Source: Oscheius sp. JU75 (taxonomy: Eukaryota > Nematoda > Chromadorea > Rhabditida > Rhabditidae). From it: a DNA stretch of 64,000 nucleotides. A model generated the notes under the pieces. That model was not told where the DNA came from, did no database searches, and was given only the letters and a program-made list of their open reading frames with translations. The stretch lies in contig JASJZC010000001.1 of assembly GCA_037178855.1 (NCBI GenBank), positions 682,001 to 746,000 on the forward strand, read 5' to 3'. This document shows, one piece after another, positions 44,334 to 54,406 of the stretch. The position numbers and the translations under genes are program-made. Numbering within the stretch: position 1 is the stretch's first letter; each line of letters begins with the position of its first letter.

Positions 44334-45798
44334 CCATACTAGGCGACATGAATGCAAAAGTAGGACTACATGAAGATGGAGAGACATTTATTGGAGAACA
44401 TGGCCTTGGCGACCGAAATGACAGAGGACAAATGCTAGCTGATTTCTGCCATGAACACAAGCTCTTCTGCATGAATACATGGTTCCGAAAACGCCCTAAT
44501 CGCAAGTGGACCTGGATGTCTCCGAATATGGAAGCGAAAAACTGTATCGACTATTTCCTCTGCGGGGATAAGTCCATCTTCAAAGATTTAGCAGTAGTCA
44601 CAACATTTCCATACACATCGGACCATAGGCTGTTGATGAGTACGCTCCAGTTCAATGGAAGAAGGAAATTCACACCGCAGCCCAACATGAAGAGCAAGTT
44701 GAACAAGCAGCTATTCTCATACACCATGGAACAGATGTCAGTCAACAAAGATCTCACTATCTACAAGAATCTGCAGGAATCATTGAAGTTTGCAGCCGAA
44801 GTTGCTACAGTTCCTATGCCGAAAGAGGACTTTCAATCTGCCAGAACGAAATCCCTTTACCAGATGAGACATCAACTCCAAGTTCGACCAAACACACGAA
44901 GGAATAGAGTCGAATTTTCAATTGCCAACAAAGCTCTTTGGGAGTCCATCAAAGAAGACCTACGGTCAAAACACTTCCAACGAGTTCACGAGGCCGTCGC
45001 CCAGGGTAAGAGCTTGAAAAAGGCGCTGATTTCCAACAATGTGACAAGGACACGTCTCACACAGCTGGTCGACGCACACGGTACTGTCTGTTCTTCACCC
45101 TCCACCGTCAGAGATGTCATTCAGAGATGAAGTTTTACAACGATCTTTACACGGCTGCAAATCCTCGACAACTTCCGCAGATGGATGACGAAGAAACCGT
45201 CCCCTCAATATTGCCGGAAGAAGTCAAAAAAGCCATCACAAAGCTGAAGAATAGCAAGTCTCCTGGGCATGAGGATCCGTGCTGCTTGGGGATGTTTCAA
45301 CAAGTTCCCCCAACTTCTTACCAGCAGGACCGTTTCCATTCGTCACAAGAGAAAAATCTTCATATCCTGTATTGAACCGGCCCTCCTTTATGCAAGCGAA
45401 ACATGGACTCTCCGAAAACGGGACTGTACGAAACTAGTGATCGCTCAGAGAAGAATGCTCCGAAGATGTCTTGGTGTCACTTTGCTGGATAGGCGGACAA
45501 ACAACTGGCTCATGGAGAGGACCAAAGTCGCAGATGTTAGAGAGAGATGGGCCATAAGAAAATGAAACTTTGCAAGGAAAATATCATACGCGGACACATG
45601 GACGAGACGAGTGCTGGAATGGCGCCCTTGGAGAGCAATCAGACCATCAGGACGACCGAAACCCAGATGGAGCGACACTTTCACAGGCGAAATGGGACAA
45701 AGTTGGATGCGAGTGGCTAGAGAAGATCAAGCCCAATGGAACCAGCATAGAATGCGACACGTGAACACGTTGAAATCGTAATAAATAAATAAAAATAA
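44334..45798 (+). mobile_element. truncated, internally deleted non-LTR retrotransposon (LINE)
   Basis: 5' truncated inside an APE-type endonuclease: GEHGLGDRNDRGQMLADFCH, then NRKWTWMSP and CIDYFLCGD, and SDHRLL, the C-terminal catalytic His region. The linker to RT follows (LPEEVKKAITKLKNSKSPGH), then jumps directly to the post-RT part (CIEPALLYASETWTLRKRDC, ERWAIRK). The polymerase core with the YADD-type box is missing. A frameshift splits the frame near 45127. The 3' end is an (AATAAATAAAT)-type tail at 45778-45800. The protein order and the short A/T-rich tail fit the RTE/CR1-like group; the clade is not certain. It cannot move by itself. Flanked by an exact 11-bp target-site duplication. 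Confidence 0.85.
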
Positions 45799-45809
45799 AT
45801 GTTCGAAAG
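45799..45809. repeat. right target-site duplication of the LINE
   Basis: ATGTTCGAAAG directly follows the AATAAATAAAAATAA tail, identical to 44323-44333. Confidence 0.85.
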
Positions 45810-46571
45810 TTAGAATAGTTGCATGTCTCTGATGATTGTCTCGATAGCCGCCGATCAGCAGTGTCTGCAGAACACTGTAAATCACGATAAATATGAGAGC
45901 GCCTACAAGTTTAGAATCAAAGGAGTTTCAGGTTTCCGATGAGAGAGGGCGACTAGGGGGCGTGACTGAAACAGGTGAATCTGCAAACTGGCCACAACCA
46001 AAAACTCACGTCCATTTGCAAAGTGTTTGGCGTTGTTAACATTATTCATTAGAGAGCCCATGCTCTCTACCAATGAAGCCTTTTGTGCATTTTGGGCGGT
46101 AGGTGACACATTGGTTACACCTCCTAACTTGACCGCAATGGTTATAAAATCACTTGCTTTGGGCGCTTTTTATACTGGTCATCCAAAGATCTGAAAATGT
46201 GGATCGGAACAGACAGAGACAGAAAGAATCCATTTTTGAGAGACTTCGCTCGGTGTTGACGCTGGCAGATAAGGCTCTTCTTTAATAGAACGAAACAAAC
46301 ACCTACCTCAAGATCAAGTTTTCCATATCCTCCTCCATTCTCAATTCGATCTTAGGTCTAGTTCCTTTAATAATCATACTGGCGAGAACAAACGGCTGTT
46401 TTTCTCAGTAATTGTGGCATCCGACTTCGCCGATCCAAAGTCGCTGATCTTCAAGACGCCGATAGTTTCTCCAAGGAGCATGCTAAATAAAGTCATAGAG
46501 GGACTTTGTCCTGTGTTTGTAAGTTCCACTGCACAACGATTTCCAAACCCAATTTAATACAAAGTTTATTC

Positions 46572-49500
46572 CTAATAAGACCACTTCAACAGTTGTTTTG
46601 CCAGATCACCCGTTGCAGTTACACTGATAGAAGCTATAACTTCATAGGGCATGCGAGGCATTTCAGCCCAGGTCGTTCCATCAAAACTTTCCACTTCATC
46701 CGAGAATTGGTCAGGTCCATTGTGACCGCCAGCAGCAAATAGCGAATTTCCACAAGTAAAGACGGCAGCAGTATAACGCCGAGACTTTAGTCGTGGCAGT
46801 GTCTTGCAAGGCGTTCTTCCATCAAGGTTTGACGCGTAGACATCATGATTGACAAAGAAAACCAGTTCGTTTTTGTATGTGACAGCTCGGCTATATGAAA
46901 CTAACTGAAGAGCAACGCCCAGGCTCAAGTACTCCCATTCGTCTTTCACAGTGTCATAGTATCCAGCTTCCATACAAGAATTTTTCTCGCTTTTACCAAA
47001 TGTGTATAGTTTGTTGTTATAGACAGTAATCCCCGCAAGTACCATAGTTTCTTTGATGGGCCTGCAAAGGTAATCTAAAGTTTGAACAATAGGTTTTGAT
47101 CCAGTCGTTCATAACAGTTATCTAGGAATTCGGCTTTCTTGGTAATTTTCGTTCAGAATACCGTATGTCAAAAACCATACCTCTGGAATTATACAATAAA
47201 AAAGAGCGCTTAGATTCAACACCAATCGTCTACGACGGCTATCGCCTCTCTTGTTGGCTAGAAAAACTGCAATATCGAAGATAGAACGCGAAACATGTTT
47301 TTTGCGATCAAGTTTTCTGAACTAAGAGAAAGATAGGACAGATAGCGGGAATTTTCGGTGCTCTTACGTCTTACGCGGTCAATCAAAGTTTGCGAACGAC
47401 GAAAGAAAGTGTACTTTATTCGCACCCCAACAGCGCGGTCTTTCATTCCGCGAAATGTAAGCCTCACTTCTTGACCGCGCAAAATTTGATTGCAAGACAT
47501 AACAGTACCGATTTTTTTTCATCTAGAAACAATATGAACGAGGGTCAAAACTTATTGTCTGGATTGACTAAAATTTATAAAGAACTCACGCCAGTTTACT
47601 CCAGGAATTTGCAACGGGATCGTAAGCAAATATCGTGTTTTTGGGTCTGCATTGGGAAATCCAAGCGTGCAGAACAACGTAAATTTTGTTTCCGTATGCG
47701 ACGCTTTGAACAAAAGTATAGACTTGTTCATTGGGGATATGGGTCAGTTTCATCCATGATGATCTATTTTCCGGATTCAGCTTGAACAAGTTCATATTGC
47801 TCTTTTTTTCACCGGAAGTATAGAGCTCTCCACCGATAGCATAGAGCTCTCCATCAAGAACCACAGCTCCGCCACAGCTGTCAAAATCGGGTATTCTCAC
47901 ATCCAGGTCTTTCCAGGTTTTCGTATTATGTTCGAAAGCTAGAATAGTTTTATGTGGTCGATTATTCTCTCGAATGCCGCCGATCAGCAGTGTCTGCAGA
48001 ACCATTTAAATCACGATAAATATGAGAGCAGCCTACTAGTTCAGAATCAGAGGAATTTTGTATTTCCGATGAGAGAGGGCGACTAGGATGTGTGACTGAA
48101 ATAAGTAAATCGGCAACCTGTCGGACCATTTTTTCCGGGTCTGACGTTTTTACTATTGGCCATTAGAGAGCTCTTACCCTCTACCAATCTTGTTCTCGTT
48201 AGGGTGTTAGGTGAAACATTGATTTCTTTTCCTAACTTGACCGCAATGGTTGTAAAATCACTTGCTTTTGGGCGCTTTTTATACTGGTCATCCAAAGATC
48301 TGAAAATGTGGATCGGAACAGACAGAGACAGAAAGAATCCATTTTTGAGAGACTTCGCTCGGTGTTGACGCTGGCAGACAAGGCTCTTCTTTAATAGAAC
48401 GAAACAAACACCTACCTCAAGATCAAGTTTTCCATCTCCTCCTCCATTCTCAATTCGATCTTAGGTCTAGTTCCATTAATAATGCTAATGCCGAGACTAA
48501 ATGGGGACAAACTATCGTGTTCATAGAAAGGCTTTCTAAAATTGATGTATTTGCCTATTTCTTGTGTTTCGATACTTTCTGTGAAACATCTCCCACGTTG
48601 AAATACCAAACGAATACGCGTCGGCTGCAAAATTCACTTTCCCACCGTTAATGACCTCAGGAGCCATATATAGGACTGTTCCCATGCTAAAACAAGCAGT
48701 GACAAATGGCATTCGACTTACAAACAAGTGTTTGTCTTTGTAACTGTGGCATCCGGCTTCACCAATCCAAAGTCGCTAATCTTCAAGACGTTGATAGTTT
48801 CTCCAAGGAGCATGCTAAATTCGAAGTATCCAAGGGGACCAGAATGGCAGAATCAACAGAGGTAGACAGGTTGAAGGCAAAGGCAACGGTTGAAAGGAGC
48901 GACGTTCAGAGGGTTATAATTAGACAATCCCCGCCAACGCAGAAAACGAGGTTTTTTTCCCGGAAAAGGAGCGACGAGGACACCTGGTCTGGCCGAACTT
49001 GGCCAACGCGAACATTTCGGACAGGTTTGTGATGCTTGAACAGACACATAGAGACGTTTTAAAAAAGGTTTTTCAAGGAATGGGGGACGTGCGATTTTCG
49101 GTGTTTCATATAAATAACTGACTTGCTTGTGTTTACATCACGATGGATAATGTTTTGGCTGTGAAGATAGGCAATCCCACGACCGGCCTGTTGAATCCAA
49201 GAATACACTTGGTTGTCATTGTATTGTATTGACAGGTCGTGAATAACTAAACTAGCAAAAGAAGTGACGCTACCAACAAAAGATTCACCTGCAGACAAGC
49301 TTCCGTTAGCCATAAATTCCATGACATATCCGCTGTGCATATCATCGGTTTCGAGAACGTAGAACGAGCCCAATATGCGAACAATGTTTTGGTGAAAAAT
49401 CACCTGAAAGGAAGCAAAACACTGAATATTATTCGAGATAAGCTAAAGCTCGCAATTCGCATTTTTAGACTTTCGGGTCTTCTGCGATGTTGACGTATAG

Positions 49501-49881
49501 ACCCAGAGCCACAATTTTGAAGAATATTGGAAACAAAAAAGTCCTGTCTTGTAGTCGAAAAATGCGAATACGTAATTGTCTATGTAGGCAGTGCCTCTAT
49601 TCGAATCTCTACGGTACTCACTTTCACCAAGGTTCGGACTTCCTGTTCACTGTACTTATCCGGACTTCTGAACACCTTGACCATGACATTCCTATTGAGA
49701 AATTAAAATCCTACTCAGAAAGAAACCTCACCCGTGGATGTCATGTTTAGCCGCGTAAAGAACTCCTTCACCGCCCACATCTTTCTGAATCCACTCGGAA
49801 AAGTGGCCTCTCGTGAAGCGGGTAAAGCCTAAAACAGTATGTAAAACAATTCGAAAGGCACCTGTTCCAGCTGATTCCAAC
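46572..49881 (-). CDS. protein kinase-Kelch repeat fusion protein, 5' end missing
   Basis: Twelve exons, every junction in phase: 49862-49881, 49732-49828, 49622-49691, 49289-49403, 49123-49246, 48722-48814, 48576-48686, 48416-48535, 48154-48299, 48037-48095, 47590-47993, 46572-47061; at least 615 residues. Kinase: Gly-loop-like SAGTGFTRFTRG, VMVKVF (ATP lysine), HQNIVRILG, MEFMANGSLS, catalytic loop HRDVNTSN, ISDFG, GTVLYMAPEV, DAYSFGISTWEMF, and a KKRPKASDF end. The style is tyrosine-kinase-like (TKL). A 45-residue linker leads to Kelch blades: TLLIGGIREN, VVLDGELYAIGGELY, NKIYVVLHAWIS, AGITVYNNKLYTFGK, NSLFAAGGHNGPD. The HRD loop has Asn where Lys is usual. No start codon placed; an exon candidate is at 50144-50305. 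AATAAA (46565-46570) lies 1 base past the stop. Confidence 0.9.
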
Positions 49882-51130
49882 CTAAAAGAAGACATTCAGG
49901 GAGCAAAGATGGAATGGTTGGTTTAAAGAAGTCTGTTGCTGTGAACTGATAACGTGGAAACGACAGTAAAAAATGTGGTAACGACAGTAAAAAACGTGGA
50001 AATGATAGTAGCTTCGAGAGGAAAGATCACAGGGAGGTGGAGATTCTAGGTCAACTAATTTACAAAAATTCTTCTTTTTGGGTCTTTTCGAGGTTTTCGT
50101 GAAAAGATATAATGGGTCAACTAATGAGTGCTTCGAACCTCACCGTTTTTGCTTCAGCTCTGTTACTGTCGAATATTTCCAGATAACTGGCTCTCTGTCT
50201 CCCTCTCGACTCTTGACCACTCATTCTCCCACCACCGACCATACGTCTCTCTGAATTTGCAGATGTCAAATTTGCTTTCCCCACCTTCTCACGACGAAAA
50301 GACAAAAAATTTGTACTTCTTGCACCTGCAGAGCGAATGTTCGGAGAAGTGCGATCTGAACTGATCTCAGCGCGTGTCTGTCAACTTTTCTTTCAGGTTC
50401 TGACTCAATTCTTTGTCTTCTCTTCGTTGACCTATCTCAATCATACCATGTGTCTCTCAAATTCTTTTTGTTGGCCTGTCTAAAGTTTCCTGTCCAAGTC
50501 AGCCTGTCACTCTCACCCCGTCTCAGTCAATCTGTCAGCTTCTCACAATCACTTGTCCACCTGCAACTGTCCCTGTCAATCTGTCACTGTTGACCTTTCC
50601 ATCTGATAGTGTCCTTACCAACCCAGTCCCTGTCAATATATCAAGTCTGCCATGTCTCTGTCAATTAGTCGTTTCGAAAGGTTGTCGTAGGAAAAAGTTT
50701 TTTTTCCTATCACTATTACCTTATCCATCGGATCCTGCCTCCCTGTTAACCTGTAACTCTCATCATGTCTCTGAAATCTTTCTTCCTGTCACTATGGACA
50801 TGGTCTCGTCGTTTCCATGTCCATCTCTGGTCCTCTTCATGTCAACTTATCATCCTTGTCAAGCCTATGTCTAGCTGCTTATTGGACAACGTGGAAATCG
50901 CAGACTGTCGAGATGTTTAAGAACAACAAGCTGTCGGCAGTCCATTCCATGATGCAATGGCTTTGAGGTAAAGGCAGGCCACTGTTTATGAGAGGATACA
51001 CAATCTGAGGGGATGACGAATGATAAAATGAAATGCCACCCAGTGAAACTGCATCTGTCACTACTATGTGTACATTTATTGACACTATTAAAGGCAATAA
51101 TCCGAAAATCATGTTTAAAAATTCTAACAA
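49882..51130. other. upstream region of kinase-Kelch gene and collagen 3' side
   Basis: Contains a candidate exon (50144-50305). From 50.4 to 50.87 kb a degenerate CTGTCAATCTGTCA-type repeat follows. The collagen AATAAA (minus strand) is at 51075-51080. Confidence 0.4.
50144..50305 (-). CDS. candidate first exon of kinase-Kelch gene
   Basis: Open frame ending in a good GTGAGG donor, reading SERRMVGGGRMSGQES and YLEIFDSNRAEAKT. The donor phase (0) does not match the next known exon (20 bases at 49862-49881), so at least one further exon, or another gene, is required. Confidence 0.25.
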
Positions 51131-52078
51131 CTAGAAGAAAACAGATCTGGGAGGACAGGGACAGTATGCTGCGTCTGGACCAGGTTGTCCGGGGTTTCCG
51201 GGCTCGCCGTCCTATAAATTCGAAATTTGGGTATGAACCAATACTAACCGTTCCATTATCTCCATTGTGTCCAGGATTTCCAGCCGGTCCTGGCTCTCCT
51301 TCAACCCCTTGGTTGCCAGGCGGACCATCTTCTCCATTCGGACCGGGAGCTCCCGGAGCTCCTTCGGGTCCGACTGAACCAGCTTCTCCTGGACTACCCC
51401 TTCCTTTCTGACCGTTTCTTCCAGGAGCTCCAGGCTCTCCAGGAGGCCCGTCGGCTCCATTCTCTCCAGCATCTCCAGGCTCTCCATCACTTCCAGACTC
51501 TCCATCTCGGCCAGGCGAGCCGGGCTGTCCATCCTGACCGTCGGGACCGGGTGGTCCTGATACTCCGTCGGGACCGACAGGACCAGCTTCTCCGGCTGGA
51601 CAAGGGACACAGCCTCCGGGATTGTTTTGGAGGGCGATTCCGGGTGTACCAGATCGTCCGGGCTGGCCAGCATCACCATCAGGGCCGGGCTCTCCGGGAG
51701 CTCCGGGGGGCCCACCTGCTCCGACCGGACAGGAATTGGTTTTTTCAGCATCACAGGTACACTGCTCTTGGGTCAGTCCACGCTTGGGACGGGAGAATGT
51801 GGTGCTGACGACCATGTCCTTCCATGCATCGTCAGCTAGACCCTGGAAGACGAGCACATGAGAACAGAGAGACAAAGACAAAGAGATACAGAGTGACAGA
51901 GACATACCTTGAACTCTCCCAACTCCATCCTAGCTGTCTCATAGAACGAGTTGATGTCCGAAAACAGAGTAGCCACAAAAACAATGGATCCAATAGTCAC
52001 GCAGGTACAGACACCGGTTGCTGCTATCACAAGACTGCCAGTTGGAAGCATGTTGCGATGCCGTCCCTTCCGTGCCAT
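51131..52078 (-). CDS. cuticle collagen
   Basis: Exons 51908-52078, 51249-51842 and 51131-51211, 281 residues. The order is standard for nematode cuticle collagens: short N-terminus, membrane/signal segment (VCTCVTIGSIVFVATLFSDI), NSFYETARMELGEFKGLADD (collagen N domain), subtilisin-type processing site FSRPKR, Cys cluster CTCDAEKTNSC, a first Gly-X-Y block, CVPCPAGEAG, long Gly-X-Y blocks rich in GPPGPDGQDGQPG, and a C-terminal CPCPP before a short tail. The cysteines cross-link trimers. Made by hypodermal cells and secreted to the cuticle. Which clade group (e.g. col, rol, sqt) is not decided. AATAAA at 51075-51080. Confidence 0.95.
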
Positions 52079-52408
52079 TCATCGCCCTTTTATGTCCCTC
52101 AGCGGACGGAGAATCCAGCATGGTCAGTTCTTTTTCCCAGGGGGACCAATTGGAGGCTCGGGCAAAAAGCTCCAATGGATTTTATCTCACGCAACGGGTG
52201 TCGCCATAATAAAACGTGTTGCTTTAGTTCCATGCCTGGGAAAACATTGGAGAAGAGATAGAGACACAGAGAGACAGAGAGACACTGAACCTTTGACTGA
52301 TCATCGAAACCAGAAACTTTATTCAATCGTCTCAAAATAACCCGGCAAAATTTGTATCGGAAAAGAGGAATTGGGATAGACAACAGAGATGAACATCTCG
52401 TGGACTGC

Positions 52409-53150
52409 CTACTTTCCACGCATACGAGCCTGAGAGAGCTTGTTCTTTAAGTCGTGAATCTCTGTCTCGGCCTTGCCGAGATCAACCAGGATTTTGGCCT
52501 TCTCGCTGACTTCGGCATCACGGAGCAGGTCGAGAATCTTTCTGTAGCGGTCACGGTAGTGCTCGGTACGAGCATTGGCCTTGGAGAGTTCTTCCTTAAC
52601 AGAGTCGAGTTCTGTTTGAATTTCAGTCAGCTGCTTGCGGTAGAATTCGGCAACCTGGAAGGAGATGGTTCAGAGAGCGACAGTGACTCACCGCCTTCTC
52701 CGCCTGCCCAGGGAACAGAACGGCAAACTTTGTGATGAGATCTTCCTCTGTCATGAGCTCCACAGGCTTCTTCTCCTCCTCAATGACCCTCGTCTCACAG
52801 CTGACAGACTGAGAGGCCACAGCCTGTCTTAGTCTCTCCTTCTTGAGATCCTCTTCCAGACAGCTTGTTTTGGCATCTTGAATCACGAATCCGGTCGTAG
52901 GGTCGACAACCTTGTCCTTGTTGGCCTTCTTCTGCTTCGGACGCTGGGTACTGACAGCGTGGATGATCAGCTTGGTGTTTCCGTTTTGGACTGGTCTGAA
53001 ACTGTCTGTCTCTGTCATTGTCTCTCTCACTCACCTTTGATCCTTCTTCTGACCATTCTTCTGTCCACCATTTCTGCTGACCACCGGACCACTGAACTCA
53101 TTGTCTGAGTCGTCCTCAATGCGCAAAACGGAGAACTTGGAGCGGGACAT
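52409..53150 (-). CDS. GKAP1-like coiled-coil protein
   Basis: Exons 53035-53150, 52692-52995 and 52409-52654, in phase, 221 residues. It starts MSRSKFSVLRIEDDSDNEFS, followed by a Gln/Lys/Asn-rich basic linker. The C-terminal third is a continuous coiled coil (FYRKQLTEIQTELDSVKEEL, then YRKILDLLRDAEVSEKAKIL). Both ends resemble G-kinase-anchoring protein 1: an N-terminal SRFALLxVDS-type start and a C-terminal MLQEGEMKDKAEIL-type helix. GKAP1 is a Golgi-associated anchor for cGMP-dependent protein kinase. This protein is shorter than the vertebrate form (about 366 residues). The match is by pattern, so the name is tentative. AATAAA at 52318-52323. Confidence 0.7.
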
Positions 53151-54406
53151 TTTTTCCTAGGGACTTTGAGATTCGATAAGAGACTGAAATGAGAAATTTA
53201 ATGGGAAGTGTGAGAGACAGAGAGACAGAATTATGGGTTCGAAGAAATGGATGTTCCCACGCCTGGGTCCTGGCACGACTTGACCACGACCTGGTTGGAA
53301 AACAAAGTGCAATAGGGGGTATTGCCGCATGCTTTTCCCCAAAATATACATTCCATCTATGAATTTTCGACTAAATTCCGAGCTCTGGATGAGTCACACC
53401 CGCACAGTCTAGGTAGGTGAACTGTCTACGTTCAAATGTTCTGTAATACCCTTTTAAGTTCTTATATGACTGGAATAGTCCGAAAATGGAGAAATTTTTT
53501 TAAACTACATGGAAAAAAGAAGAAATTGGACTAAGGTAGGCATTTTATTTTCAAAACACAGAAGCGCGCGAAATAAAAATATAGAGAAGGCAAGAGGAGG
53601 AAATGAGTCATGTTGAGAGAATGACTAGCTAAGAAGCGATCAACATTTGGAGCACTTTTATGAAAGCGAACACGTAGATTTCTTCAATGATCTTGCTTTT
53701 CTGTTGAAGTAGGATCGCTCATTTTAAAGGAAAAGCTATAATGACTTTTGAGTATAGAGAGACCTATTGAAAACAGGGGTTTTGGCATGGACTGGTGGTA
53801 GAAAGGTGACGAGAGATTTCTCTCCTTGACTCTCTCAATAAAGAGTACTACTGTGGTCCTTTTCAGAAAGAGACAATGCGAATAGTTCCACTTTTCAGTA
53901 GTCACGTAGTCTGGCCATGGATCCGAATCTATTGAAATACTGTTCCGGTGTGGCAGACTACCAGCACCATCAGGAACATCTGGATAGACTACTGTCCTGG
54001 TTCAGTTGATCACTAGCTGCTCTACTGTTAATCCAGACTGTAGTCCAGTCCCGGTCACCAGTACTCTGTAGACAACGGATGGGACGAGCTCCAGTCGACT
54101 ACTAGCTGACTACCGACCATCCCGACTATTCTCCAGTTCCTGTTGACTACCAGCAGTCTGAACTACTGTCTAGTTCCAGTAGACTACCCTCTCCAACGAT
54201 TATCTACGGTGCAGTAAACGGAGAGATCCTGGAACCGGCCACAGAAGTCTTTTCCGGTGAAAGGTCTCTCTGCAACTCTCTTCCAATAAACTTGTTACAG
54301 TAATTTGCTTTGTTTTTATTATACAACAAGAGTTGAAATCTTGTCCTACCTTTGGCTTTCCATTCTCCTACAAACCGTGGAACTGTAGATTCGCGAGAAT
54401 GCAAAG
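53151..54406. other. intergenic with GACTACCAGC-type degenerate repeats
   Basis: Divergent promoters expected. At 53.95-54.19 kb the sequence repeats units like GACTACYAGC and TCCAGTYC in irregular order. No gene supported. Confidence 0.45.

Larger units (their letters stand above)
43126..46500 (-). pseudogene. decayed duplicate of the kinase-Kelch gene, split by a LINE
   Basis: Parallel to the gene at 46.6-49.9 kb. Kinase part (46.19-46.50 kb): it keeps the activation-loop exon (LLGETIGVLKISDFG) and the post-APE exon but lacks the exon with the APE motif and everything upstream. The next exon has lost one A (CCCAAAGCAAG against CCCAAAAGCAAG), shifting frame into TAA. Kelch part: exon at 45.8-46.0 kb, interrupted by the LINE at 44334-45798. 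It resumes at 44.33 kb as STKNWKRLDVKIPDHVSGVV and LFKLNPENRSWIELTRIPKE. The conserved Trp after DPVANS is TGA. The last exon (43126-43440) stops early after AAVFTCN. Several independent lesions: a true pseudogene. Confidence 0.85.

Noticed and set aside
51212-51754. 180-residue minus-strand frame in the collagen gene
   Set aside because: Alternative frame of Gly-X-Y repeats.
51622-51861. Plus-strand Gly/Pro-rich frames opposite the collagen
   Set aside because: Reverse complement of Gly-Pro codons also reads as Gly/Pro; not a gene.
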